Assembly (NCBI RefSeq): GCF_019970045.1
Contig: NZ_JAHXYI010000001.1
Location: forward strand, 186,001-250,000
Source of the DNA: Chryseobacterium sp. GVT01B
GTDB taxonomy: Bacteria; Bacteroidota; Bacteroidia; Flavobacteriales; Weeksellaceae
Length of the DNA stretch: 64,000 nt
Reading direction: 5' to 3'
The notes under the pieces are model-generated. The model worked only from the letters and a program-made list of their open reading frames with translations. It was not told the origin of the DNA and searched no databases. The translations under genes and the position numbers were made by a program. Shown one piece after another: positions 49,213 to 58,200 of this stretch. Position 1 is the stretch's first letter. Every line of letters starts with the position of its first letter.

Positions 49213-50049
49213 ATGTCTCCAATAATCTCCCCATCCGAACTTAAAAATATCCCGGCAGAAAACCTTGTCATTCTTGATGCAAGAACAGGAAAAGAGGTAA
49301 AGCAAAGCTACCTTGAAAGACATATTAAAGGAGCCAGATTCATTGATCTGGATAAAGATTTAGCTGAGATTGGACAGGATGCTGCTTTTGGAGGAAGACA
49401 TCCGCTTCCTTCCGTAGAAAAGTTTGCTGAGACACTTTCAGGTCTTGGAATCGCTGAAAACTCTCACATCATTGTGTATGATGATAAAAATGCTTCAAAT
49501 GCAGCAGCAAGAGCCTGGTGGATGTTAAGATCTTTTGGATTTGAAAAAGTTCAGGTTCTTGATGGCGGAATGCAGGCTGCAGAAAAAAACGGACTGGAGT
49601 TTTCTTCAGGAGAAGAGATATTTGATAAAACTTCTTTAATAAAAAAGAAACAATGGCTTCTTCCTGTTTCCAGTTTGGAAATTGTTGAAAATGAGCTTAA
49701 AAACGATTCTTCGACTGTTGTTGATGTAAGAGATGCCTATCGTTATAAAGGGGAATCTGAACCTATTGATCTTGTTGCCGGTCATATTCCGGGAGCAATC
49801 AATATTCCTTTTTCTGAAAATCTTAATGAAAACGGAGATTTCCTTAGTCCGGAAATTTTAAAAGAAAAATACAGCCAGTTGTTAGAAAATAAGCCTGAGC
49901 ATTTGATCATTCACTGTGGTTCAGGTGTTACTGCATGTCATACGATCTTAGCGCTGGATTATGCGGGGTTCCCGATGCCGGATCTGTACGTAGGTTCATG
50001 GAGTGAATGGAGCAGGAGAGAAGGAAAAGAAATAGCAAAAGAAATATAA
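49213..50049 (+). CDS. sseA: Thiosulfate/3-mercaptopyruvate sulfurtransferase
   Basis: A 278-residue protein with two tandem rhodanese domains. The active-site loop of the second domain is CGSGVTAC starting at Cys235, the form seen in 3-mercaptopyruvate sulfurtransferases rather than thiosulfate enzymes (CRxGxR type). HIKGARFIDLD in domain 1 and GHIPGAINIPF in domain 2 are family motifs. It likely moves sulfane sulfur to cyanide or thiol acceptors in the cytoplasm. It ends in a strong terminator. Confidence 0.9.
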   Translation: MSPIISPSELKNIPAENLVILDARTGKEVKQSYLERHIKGARFIDLDKDLAEIGQDAAFGGRHPLPSVEKFAETLSGLGIAENSHIIVYDDKNASNAAARAWWMLRSFGFEKVQVLDGGMQAAEKNGLEFSSGEEIFDKTSLIKKKQWLLPVSSLEIVENELKNDSSTVVDVRDAYRYKGESEPIDLVAGHIPGAINIPFSENLNENGDFLSPEILKEKYSQLLENKPEHLIIHCGSGVTACHTILALDYAGFPMPDLYVGSWSEWSRREGKEIAKEI

Positions 50050-50063
50050 TTATAGAAAACAAG

Positions 50064-50094
50064 AAAGGATGTCCGATAAGACATCCTTTTTTAT
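50064..50094 (+). terminator. Rho-independent terminator of the sulfurtransferase gene
   Basis: AAAGGATGTC pairs with GACATCCTTT around a 6-base loop, followed by a T run. Confidence 0.8.
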
Positions 50095-50114
50095 GGGTAC
50101 ATGTTACGTTGTAC

Positions 50115-50258
50115 TTATTTTTTATTCAAGTGAAACAGAGAAATAATGATGAAGCCGATTCCTGTGATAAAAGGAGGCTGTGCTTTCATCTGCGCTCCTA
50201 AATAGAGCATATAAATACCGAGAAAAGCAAGAACTATCGCTCCAATTTTCTTTGCCAT
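50115..50258 (-). CDS. Small membrane protein
   Basis: A 47-residue peptide with two hydrophobic segments, about residues 4-21 (KIGAIVLAFLGIYMLYLG) and 29-42 (PFITGIGFIIISLF), and a lysine-rich tail. An AGGAAAT ribosome site precedes its ATG. It is the last gene of the minus-strand operon that starts at 52175; the sufT-like gene is 11 bases upstream. Function unknown. It is below the usual size cutoff but its position, composition and ribosome site support it. Confidence 0.65.
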   Translation of the reverse strand: MAKKIGAIVLAFLGIYMLYLGAQMKAQPPFITGIGFIIISLFHLNKK

Positions 50259-50269
50259 TATTTCCTGAT

Positions 50270-50596
50270 TTATAGCATTCCTAATTCAAACTTCGCCTCT
50301 TCACTCATCATATCCTTGTTCCAGCTCGGCTCAAAAGTAAGCTCTAAATCTACACTATTCACATGTTCTACTTCAGCCACTTTATCTTTTACTTCCTGAG
50401 GAAGAGTTTCTGCAACAGGACAGTTGGGAGTAGTAAGGGTCATTATAATTTTTACGTCAGCATCATCGGAGATCTGAACATCGTAAATCAGTCCTAATTC
50501 GTAAATATCTACCGGAATTTCGGGGTCATATACGGTTTTCAGTACACCAATGATTTCCTCACCAATGTCAGCAATTTGATCGTCTGTAAATTTCAT
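50270..50596 (-). CDS. MIP18/PaaD-family (SufT-like) Fe-S assembly protein
   Basis: A 108-residue protein of the DUF59/MIP18 family, which helps mature Fe-S proteins. VYDPEIPVDIYELGLIYDVQI and LTTPNCPVAETLPQEV, with its conserved cysteine, are family motifs. It is in an operon with an exonuclease and a csaA-like gene, three bases after the exonuclease gene's stop. A link with the SufE gene at the start of the window is functional inference only. Confidence 0.9.
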   Translation of the reverse strand: MKFTDDQIADIGEEIIGVLKTVYDPEIPVDIYELGLIYDVQISDDADVKIIMTLTTPNCPVAETLPQEVKDKVAEVEHVNSVDLELTFEPSWNKDMMSEEAKFELGML

Positions 50597-50599
50597 TTT

Positions 50600-51301
50600 T
50601 TAATCTAGATTGATATTCCTTTTCAACAAATCTTCCTGACGCATGCGCCGGAAAATATTTGCCAAAGTTAAGACATCTTTTTCACAATAGTCTACAATTC
50701 TCTGCAAGTCTTTTTCTATGTAGTAAATTGATGAAACCATTGAGCCGTCAATATCATCTTTCGGGGTGGGAATTCCAAAGACATGAGCCAGTAATTCCAG
50801 TGATACAAAACTTTTATAATCCCCAAACTTCCACAGTTCCATCGTATCTATGTGAGGAACCTCCCAGGGTTTCTTTCCAAACATCTGAAACGGAGCCGGC
50901 GGGAGGATCCCGTTGATAAGATATCGTCTGGCAATCCATGGGAAATCAAATTCCTTTCCATTATGAGCACAGAGAATAACATTGTGAAGCCTTGGACTGT
51001 TGAAGATTTCGCCAAATTCCTGAAGCATTTTCTTTTCATCGTGCCCTGAAAAGCTTTTTATTTTAAGAGTTTCATTCTTTTCAAGCATTCCGATGGAGAT
51101 ACAGATGATTTTTCCAAACTCGGCCATAATACCGGCCCTGTCATAAAACTCTTCTGCGGAGATGTCTTCTTTTCTTTGAAATCTGGTCTTTTTATCCCAC
51201 AGATATTGCTCTGTTTCAGATAAGTTGTCCCAGGATTCGGCCTGTGGAACGGTCTCAATATCAAGGAATAAAACTCTTTCTAAAGGGATGTTTTGTATCA
51301 T
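50600..51301 (-). CDS. DEDDy 3'-5' exonuclease (PolB-like exonuclease domain)
   Basis: A 233-residue stand-alone exonuclease. The catalytic acids are in LFLDIETVP (motif I), CAHNGKEFDFPWIARR (motif II) and VDYCEKDVLTLANIF (motif III, with the tyrosine giving the DEDDy class). It resembles the proofreading domain of family B polymerases without a polymerase part. Likely role in DNA repair or RNA/DNA trimming. It is in the five-gene operon between the csaA-like and sufT-like genes. Confidence 0.88.
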   Translation of the reverse strand: MIQNIPLERVLFLDIETVPQAESWDNLSETEQYLWDKKTRFQRKEDISAEEFYDRAGIMAEFGKIICISIGMLEKNETLKIKSFSGHDEKKMLQEFGEIFNSPRLHNVILCAHNGKEFDFPWIARRYLINGILPPAPFQMFGKKPWEVPHIDTMELWKFGDYKSFVSLELLAHVFGIPTPKDDIDGSMVSSIYYIEKDLQRIVDYCEKDVLTLANIFRRMRQEDLLKRNINLD

Positions 51302-51321
51302 ATGTGTTTTTTATTTGCTGT

Positions 51322-51669
51322 CTATCCTACCTGCATTCCATTTTTTGTAGGTAATGAAGGGGCTAAAAGAGTGACATCTTTTTTGTCTTCACCATATAAT
51401 CCCAATACCAGACACTCACTGAAGAAGTTGGCGATCTGTTTTTTAGGGAAATTGACTACCGCTAAGATCTGCTTTCCGATAAGTTCATCTTTTTCATAAA
51501 GAGAGGTTATTTGTGCAGAGGATTTTCTGATTCCTAAATCTCCAAAGTCTATTTCCAGCTGATAAGATGGGTTTCTGGCCTTTTCAAAATCATTTACTGA
51601 AAGGATAGTCCCACATCTGATATCTATTTTTTCAAAATCAGCCCAGGTGATATCTGGTTTTATTGTCAT
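51322..51669 (-). CDS. tRNA-binding CsaA-like protein
   Basis: A 115-residue OB-fold protein of the CsaA/EMAP group. ITWADFEKIDIRCGTILSV, ELIGKQILAVVNFPKKQI and FFSECLVLGL with VTLLAPS match the family, which binds tRNA and in Bacillus has chaperone-like effects. It overlaps the upstream gene by four bases (ATGA), so the two are translationally coupled. Confidence 0.9.
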   Translation of the reverse strand: MTIKPDITWADFEKIDIRCGTILSVNDFEKARNPSYQLEIDFGDLGIRKSSAQITSLYEKDELIGKQILAVVNFPKKQIANFFSECLVLGLYGEDKKDVTLLAPSLPTKNGMQVG

Positions 51670-52175
51670 GGTAATTCGTTGATTAAATGTTCTACTTCTG
51701 TTTTCTGTTCTGCATATTTTTGTTGTAGTTCTGAACCTTCACCCATTCTTCTGTAATATTCCAAGGCTTTTCCCCCAAAGAATTTTTTATGGAAATCCGA
51801 AACCTCGGGAATCTGTGGAAAGACTTTATGAAAAAGCATTTCATAATAGGCCTGGAATTCTCTTTCATTTTTGTCTTCAATTACATGCCCAGGGGCTTTC
51901 TGTCTTACATGAAGCATTTCATGAGCCACCATATTAAGGACGAGATTTAGGTCAAAATCAAATAAATTTCGTGGGATCATGACTGTTTGCGGTCCTCCCA
52001 ATTCACCTTCTGCGGTAAGAAGCATCGAGGTAGGAGAAAGTTCTTCTCTGAAGCCAAACCCTGCAAAGTTTTCATGCTCCAGTTCAAAAGAATGAATCAG
52101 ATATTTTGCTGCATCCAGAATCTGATCATGTTCTTTATAAGCTTCAAGGTGTAAGTTGATCTGTTCGAAATTCAT
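51666..52175 (-). CDS. Putative metalloprotease-like protein with an HExxH motif
   Basis: A 169-residue protein with NMVAHEMLHVRQKAPGHV near residue 85: the HEMLH fits a zinc HExxH motif, and an E in EREFQAYYE could be the third ligand. No signal peptide. The family is not one I can name with confidence. It is the first gene of a five-gene operon (csaA-like, exonuclease, sufT-like, small membrane protein) and has a TACATTTG promoter element 18 bases upstream. Confidence 0.75.
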   Translation of the reverse strand: MNFEQINLHLEAYKEHDQILDAAKYLIHSFELEHENFAGFGFREELSPTSMLLTAEGELGGPQTVMIPRNLFDFDLNLVLNMVAHEMLHVRQKAPGHVIEDKNEREFQAYYEMLFHKVFPQIPEVSDFHKKFFGGKALEYYRRMGEGSELQQKYAEQKTEVEHLINELP

Positions 52176-52192
52176 CTGAAGTATGTTTTAAA

Positions 52193-52200
52193 CAAATGTA
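52193..52200 (-). promoter_or_regulatory. Putative -7 promoter element of the five-gene operon
   Basis: Reads TACATTTG on the minus strand, 18 bases before the first ATG of the operon. Confidence 0.45.
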
Positions 52201-52265
52201 TTAAACATATTGATAATACTAAAGTTTTTCTTCCAAAGGATTAATATAAAAATAATCTTTTTTAC

Positions 52266-52303
52266 ACGTCAAGTTCTGTCGCTTCTGGGGATGATCTTTG
52301 CTT
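52266..52303 (+). repeat. 38-bp duplicated upstream element, copy 1
   Basis: Matches 55031-55068 at 36 of 38 positions. It begins ACGTCAAGTT and ends GATCTTTGCTT; GATCTTTG is one base off the -7 consensus, so it may carry a promoter. It lies 41 bases before the start of the ADP-ribosyltransferase-type toxin gene. Similarity continues loosely into TTTCAAGAAAACACAC. Confidence 0.7.
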
Positions 52304-52344
52304 TTAGGAATGTTTCAAGAAAACACACAACTAAACATGAGTAT

Positions 52345-54405
52345 ATGAAAAATATTTTAGATGAATTTAACGATTTTGACGAAGAAAGCAAACGGATACT
52401 TCGAGGAAGTCGTATTATACAGTTTGCAGAGCTTGAAAAAGGAATTTATGGGAGTGGCAAAGACCCTTTTGAGGGAATAAGAACTAATAAAACATTTGAT
52501 GAAATCTCCAATGAGTACGCATTAAGTACGCCTTTTGGAAAGAAAAGTGCTTTTTATAAACCCACAACAGAAGACTATGATGCTTTATCTGAAGACTTTT
52601 ATACAGGTGGTATTAATTACGAACTTCTTGCAAAAGATTTAAAAGAAAAGTTAGGACTAATAAAAAGCTTTCTATTTGAGCCAGAAAAGTATTTGTTGGA
52701 AGATAAAACAATCTATTCAGGCTTATCTTCATTTGGTACTCCTGTATTCAATAGTATTAAAAATAACAAACCCTTTGTGTATAAAAAGAATGATACGGAA
52801 ATTCAGGTGACTTTTGATTTAGCCAAATTAAACACTAGAAAGAATTTACTGAGTAATTCTTACAATTTTGGAATTTATTTTGACAATTATAAAGTAATCT
52901 ATAATCTCAATTTTATATATAAAGATGGAGAGGACAAGAAATTTTCTGATGCACAAACAGATGCAACTGAAAGTCCATATGATTTCAAATTGAATGATGA
53001 ATACATTGCAATAAAGCTTTATACAGGGAATGCAGAAACTTTCATTGAATTTTTAAGAATTATAAAAGGTAATTCACAAGCCCAGCAAATGAAAAATGAT
53101 ATTATCAGGTATTATAAACATTTTTTTGCAACCTCTAAAAGCAACCCTGATATTATTGATGCCTTATATGAGAACATTCCTGAATTTGTTTTGGAAGCTC
53201 TTACAGATGAAATGCTTTGGAAGGATTTTGTTTCTTTTTCTAAAAAGGCTATTGATACAATTGGTACTAATGAAAATATTTCAATTCTTAATTTGTTAAA
53301 AGGGGTAAAAAATGCGAATTGGTGGTATAATCAAATCAATAAAAATCCTGAGGTTGTCCGCCAAGTATTTGAAAAATTCAGTAATAAATATATAGAAGAA
53401 TTAATTACAATTTTTTCAAGAATTGGTCTTAAAAACTGGACAAATAAACAGCTTAAACAAGCATGGAAATTTGATATTGATTATGAGGAATACAAACTTT
53501 CTAATGAAGTTAATCATCCATTTATAAGATATACTGGTTTTGCTTATTATTTAGAAAAAGAAAAAAAGTACAAGGTAGGTACAGCGTTATTTGCCCATGA
53601 TCAAGATTCTTTTTCAATGTATTATGCTCAAAATGAAATTGGAAATAAGATTGAAAGTCCTTTCAGTCCTATGAAAATTGTAGTTAAGGAGGGTAAAGAG
53701 CTATATATTCCTTGTTTTGTTGCTGAATATTTTACTAATAAAAAAATAGACGAAGAATTTTGGATAATTCTGAATAATATTGCGGCAGGACTGTTACCTG
53801 AATTTGGAGCAGGAATTGCGAGAGGAGTAGCCATTTTATCAAGAATTTTAAGCGGTAGGAAAATAAAAACTGTAGAAGAACTTATAGAATTCTTAGGAAA
53901 AGTAGATCAGAATGTAATGGCAGAAGATTTGGAGAAAGTAGGAATACAAGCACTCTTCAGAGGAACAACAAGAAGTATAAATGGAGAACTCTTTACAGGA
54001 AATATTAACTCAATAGAATATGGAGCTTCAACTTCAACAGATCCGATCAGAGCAGTGATCTTCGGGATAGAATCCTCATCTAAACCTGGAACAAAAGGTG
54101 TTTTGCAAGTTTATGTACCAAAAGATTTAAAAGGTCTAAATTTACAAGCCACTAACTATCGAGTTAGTAAAGAATTAGAAGTTATTGTTAATACTTCACC
54201 AGAAAATTTATCTAATTTCGCTGTAAAGGAGATTTCAATAGAGGATGCAAGGAAATTAGTTAATGAATTATACGGAATTGATATTCCTAAAACAATTACA
54301 AGTAACTCTATTCCTAACAGTAATATGCTATTAGAAGAGACTAAAAAATTAACACCTAAAGAAGCACAGGAATTCTATAAAAAGATTATTAAATTTAAAA
54401 AATAA
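52345..54405 (+). CDS. Polymorphic toxin-like protein with a C-terminal ADP-ribosyltransferase domain
   Basis: A 686-residue AT-rich gene. The ATG at 52345 is chosen because upstream codons run through the duplicated element. Residues 1-480 are of a type I do not recognise, with helical segments; a hydrophobic stretch near residues 475-505 (IILNNIAAGLLPEFGAGIARG) could enter a membrane. Residues about 535-650 look like an R-S-E class ADP-ribosyltransferase: Arg near 536 (LFRGTT), STS near 562 (GASTSTDPIRAVIFG) and an ExE motif near 609 (SKELEVIV), the form that modifies arginine. No signal peptide. The following gene, five bases away, is a likely immunity partner. Confidence 0.75.
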   Translation: MKNILDEFNDFDEESKRILRGSRIIQFAELEKGIYGSGKDPFEGIRTNKTFDEISNEYALSTPFGKKSAFYKPTTEDYDALSEDFYTGGINYELLAKDLKEKLGLIKSFLFEPEKYLLEDKTIYSGLSSFGTPVFNSIKNNKPFVYKKNDTEIQVTFDLAKLNTRKNLLSNSYNFGIYFDNYKVIYNLNFIYKDGEDKKFSDAQTDATESPYDFKLNDEYIAIKLYTGNAETFIEFLRIIKGNSQAQQMKNDIIRYYKHFFATSKSNPDIIDALYENIPEFVLEALTDEMLWKDFVSFSKKAIDTIGTNENISILNLLKGVKNANWWYNQINKNPEVVRQVFEKFSNKYIEELITIFSRIGLKNWTNKQLKQAWKFDIDYEEYKLSNEVNHPFIRYTGFAYYLEKEKKYKVGTALFAHDQDSFSMYYAQNEIGNKIESPFSPMKIVVKEGKELYIPCFVAEYFTNKKIDEEFWIILNNIAAGLLPEFGAGIARGVAILSRILSGRKIKTVEELIEFLGKVDQNVMAEDLEKVGIQALFRGTTRSINGELFTGNINSIEYGASTSTDPIRAVIFGIESSSKPGTKGVLQVYVPKDLKGLNLQATNYRVSKELEVIVNTSPENLSNFAVKEISIEDARKLVNELYGIDIPKTITSNSIPNSNMLLEETKKLTPKEAQEFYKKIIKFKK

Positions 54406-54410
54406 AATTT

Positions 54411-54878
54411 ATGAATATATTAACTAATGAAGTTTTTGAAAAGCTAAATGAAAAAAAGTTAGTTTTTAATCCCTTTCTTTTTTCGCACAGAGCACATTCA
54501 GAATCAGATATTAAATATTATGATTTGCCAACAATAAATAAAGAAAAACAACTTTATTTAGATAATAATAGAAGTGATTTTGATTTTGTTATTGGAACAA
54601 AATTTAATATAGCTTTTAGAAGAAAGGATGTCAAAGGCTATCAAAAAATTGATGCAGAATTAGATTTTGTTTCTTTAAAAAAAGGAGATAATATTGGTGT
54701 TATCCCAAAAGGATATGGGGGTATTGTTCGTTTAACATTCACAGATACAGTTCCTGAAATAACAAAATTACTCGTTCAAAATGAAAATGAAAAGTATGAT
54801 GATTCAAGAAATGATGTAATTTATTTTACTACACAAGAAATAATGGATAAAATATTAGAAGAATTGGAAAAAGCCTAG
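54411..54878 (+). CDS. Putative immunity protein of the ADP-ribosyltransferase-type toxin
   Basis: A 155-residue acidic, soluble protein with no signal peptide. Strands and helices alternate; I recognise no family. It is the sole gene between the toxin and the terminator, five bases after the toxin stop, and shares its very AT-rich composition. The immunity role is inferred from position only. Confidence 0.6.
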   Translation: MNILTNEVFEKLNEKKLVFNPFLFSHRAHSESDIKYYDLPTINKEKQLYLDNNRSDFDFVIGTKFNIAFRRKDVKGYQKIDAELDFVSLKKGDNIGVIPKGYGGIVRLTFTDTVPEITKLLVQNENEKYDDSRNDVIYFTTQEIMDKILEELEKA

Positions 54879-54972
54879 AATACTCAAAATATAGAAAAAG
54901 CTGTTTCAAAAGATAGTCTCTTTATTTCTTAAATCATATCTTCAACAAGATCATATATAGAACATACATTTT

Positions 54973-54998
54973 AAACCACCTATTTGGTGGTTTTTTTA
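54973..54998 (+). terminator. Rho-independent terminator of the toxin-immunity unit
   Basis: AAACCACC (54973-54980) pairs with GGTGGTTT (54986-54993), then a run of T to 54997. Confidence 0.8.
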
Positions 54999-55030
54999 TT
55001 GTTGTGAAAATTTTACCTAAATATTTTTAT

Positions 55031-55068
55031 ACGTCAAGTTTTGTCGCTTCTGGGGGTGATCTTTGCTT
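55031..55068 (+). repeat. 38-bp duplicated upstream element, copy 2
   Basis: 36 of 38 bases match 52266-52303. Same GATCTTTG near its end. It lies about 160 bases before the 1214-residue gene. Confidence 0.7.
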
Positions 55069-55224
55069 CAAGAAAAAAACACAGGAATGAAACTTGACTT
55101 AAAAAGACCTGGTGGAAATCTTTAGCCGGAAACCACCTAAAAAAATAAGGCTAAAACCTGAAGGCACTCTACTAAAAAGAACTTCAGATCTCAACCTATT
55201 TTAATCTACACAAAATTACACAAA

Positions 55225-58200
55225 ATGAACGAAATGGAAAATAATACTACAGGCGCACCTGTAGAAAACACACCTTCACAAACGCTTTTCAGATTTGTAA
55301 GCCTAAGAAGTCCAGAATTATCGGATGATACCCAACAAGATAAAAGATTTATTGTTATTCCTCAGGATCTTAAAAATGATAATGCTTTTTATGTTCCGGT
55401 TGTTAATGGAACCGGATTGAAACAAAAATTACTACAAACGTGTGCAGCTAATTATGTAAATAACCCTGAACGTATTTCAACAGATCCAAACAGCTTAAAT
55501 AGTTTGGAAGGTTTCAAAAGAACCTATAAGGCCTATTATGCATTTGGAACCTGGTTAGCAAAAAATAAAAATACATGTACATATGAGGAGGTTATTGCTA
55601 AAAAAGCAGTGTTAATTGATCCACAGGCAGCTCCTGTAGCGCCACCCATGATTGGTTTATGGAATAATTTAATTTACCAGGTGGTAACTCAGAAAGATTT
55701 TTATGTCAAGGAAGTTGTCATGCAACAGCTATTGGCTCATCATATTATTTCTGTATCCAATGAAGAGCAAATGAAAACGGCCCTTGAAGCAAGAGTTGTT
55801 CTACCTAAAGAGCTTATGATGGAAGATGAGATTATTTCTACGTCGCAAGCTGTTTCAAGAATGGTAGCTGACGGGCCTAAAGAAACATTTCCCACAGAAG
55901 AAATGAAAAGACAACAATTTATTTCTGCTGCAAAAATTAAAATTGACAAATATGAAGCTTTAAAGAAAAACCTTTCGACTATTGAAAGATTGTATAAGGC
56001 AGAATATCAAAAAGAATACACAGCCAGAGAAGAGGCTTACCAAAACGAAATTGCTCCTATTATTGAGGAATACAATAGGGAAGTGATAGCAAACAGAGAT
56101 AAATACTGTCAGGTAAGAAATCCTGATGTAAAATATGATCTTGCAGATCCATGTCAGCAAATTCCAAGTATTCCTGAACCGGTATTACCAAAGTTTAATT
56201 TTCAGTTCAGGCCGGAAATAGAAGCAGATTCTTTATTAAGAGCAATAAAACCAGAAAACCTGGATGCATTGTTTGATGTGTTGGGATATAATTTCCAAAC
56301 AGATCTGGAAAAGGCACGTTCTGCAGAATCAAATTCTTTGAATCTTAACAATTTATTAGAAGGAAGAAACACTTTTTCAGAGATTGATTTCTTAGTTAAA
56401 GAAGCGGTCGAAAGATCTAATAATATAATTGTTGAAAATACTGATACGTATAATGAGGCCTATAGTAGCATAGGAGGAGTTTTTATTCCTGTAGCAAGAA
56501 CAATTGCAGTTCCTTTTACCTACCAGATTTGTCCAAAGTATGTTCATCAGGGATTTACATTTGATATGGCACTTACAGTTCCGGATTCATCCTGGGAGGT
56601 GAATAATATCTCTTATACTTTAACTCCTAATAATGGCTCATCAGATTTTAATAGTGATTATTTTATGAAATCCAGATCAGGGAATACTATTTTCTTAAAT
56701 GATCTTTGTATGCCGGGATTAGATTTAAATACGATTCAGGATGCTTCTTTAAGTATTAAAATTATGTTCACTAATGGAAAACTGGCAAATATTTATGCAA
56801 ATAAATTACAGGCCAGATCTTGTTTGTCTGACAAATTTTTGCTTGAGGTGGAAGAAGATGAACCTGTGAAGACCGATGATGAAAATAATTTTATTCCTTC
56901 AGGATTTGGGTTCAAACAAATTGGTATTGCAGATTATTTGAAGGTGGAGCAGACTACTCATGCCTATGTTGAAGGGGAAGTGGCTCATATTGAAAATATT
57001 ATGGCTCGGGAATATCGTGAGAAATCTACCAGAAGATTAAGAAGAAGTGAAAATACAACGACTACATCTTCTGATACAGAGAGAGAACAGCTTACTGATA
57101 CTACAACAGCTACCCGTTTTGAAATGCAGAATGAGATCGCTAAAATGATGCAGGAAGCATCAGACAGTAATACTCAGTTTGGAGTAAATGCCAGCTATGA
57201 TGGAGGTAGTTATAATATTAACACAAGTATGGCATTAGGCAACGCCAGTCATAGTTCCAGAGATGAGAGCACAAGACAAGCTACTACTCAGGCTCAAGAC
57301 ATTACATCAAGAGCTATGGACAGGATTGTCACAAAAGTTCATGAAGAAAGGATTGAGAAAATTATTGAGGAATTTGAAGAAAATAACACTCATGGTTTTG
57401 ATAACAAAAAAGGAGATAAACATGTAGTAGGTGTTTACAGATGGGTAGATAAATTGATGAAGAATCAGATCTATGATTATGGTAAACGTATGATGTTTGA
57501 GTTTATGATTCCAGAGCCTGCAAAATTGCATTTGTTGGGAATGACAAAAAGTAAGTTTGTAAAACCTGAAGATCCGAGAACTTCTGATGTAATGCCTATG
57601 AAAGATTTCAGTGCGCTTTCCAATGAGACAACTTTGAAATACTGGATCAGCAAATACAATGTGGAAATTGAAAACTTTCTACAAAACAATATCAAAGTAA
57701 CCAAAGGTTTTGCATATGGTAGAGATAAAGCTCCCGATATGAGTGAAACTGGGGGAGCATCAAGTGCTATTGGATTACAGGATGTTGTAAAAATTCCGGA
57801 GGGATATATCAGTACAGAATATTCAATCAGTGGTGGAGGAAAAGAGTATGTCAGTTCATTATTAAATATTAATATCGCAGATCAGCGCATTGTTAGTGGC
57901 ATTACAACGCCAGGTTTTAGCAAAACGGGAACTTTTGTGGGATACACAGGAGATGTATCAGTCAGTATTTCTACGGATAGATTTTATTCTTTTGAAACGT
58001 CGCTTTCTATCACATGTATACTTACAGAAGATGCTAAAAAACAATGGCAGTTAAAGACTTTCAAGGCTATTATTGATGCTTATGAAGTGGCTTTAATAGA
58101 ATATAATAACGCGGTTTCTGAAGAAGAAAATAAAGCCTCTGCAATTAAAGATTCAAATCCTAATTTTTACAGACAGATTGAAAATACTGTTCTTAGAAAA

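Larger units (their letters stand above)
54879..55224. other. Intergenic region before the 1214-residue gene
   Basis: This 346-base gap has no gene I can support. It holds the terminator at 54973-54998, the second copy of the 38-bp element at 55031-55068, and a weak GGTGG/CCACC pair near 55110-55138 in an A-rich stretch. The mRNA leader of the 1214-residue gene, if it starts just after the element, is about 150 bases long, unusual for this window. Confidence 0.5.

Noticed and set aside
52210..52344. An N-terminal extension of the ADP-ribosyltransferase-type toxin from ATG 52210
   Set aside because: It would translate the duplicated 38-bp noncoding element and adds a nonsense-like hydrophobic-basic stretch; ATG 52345 is better.
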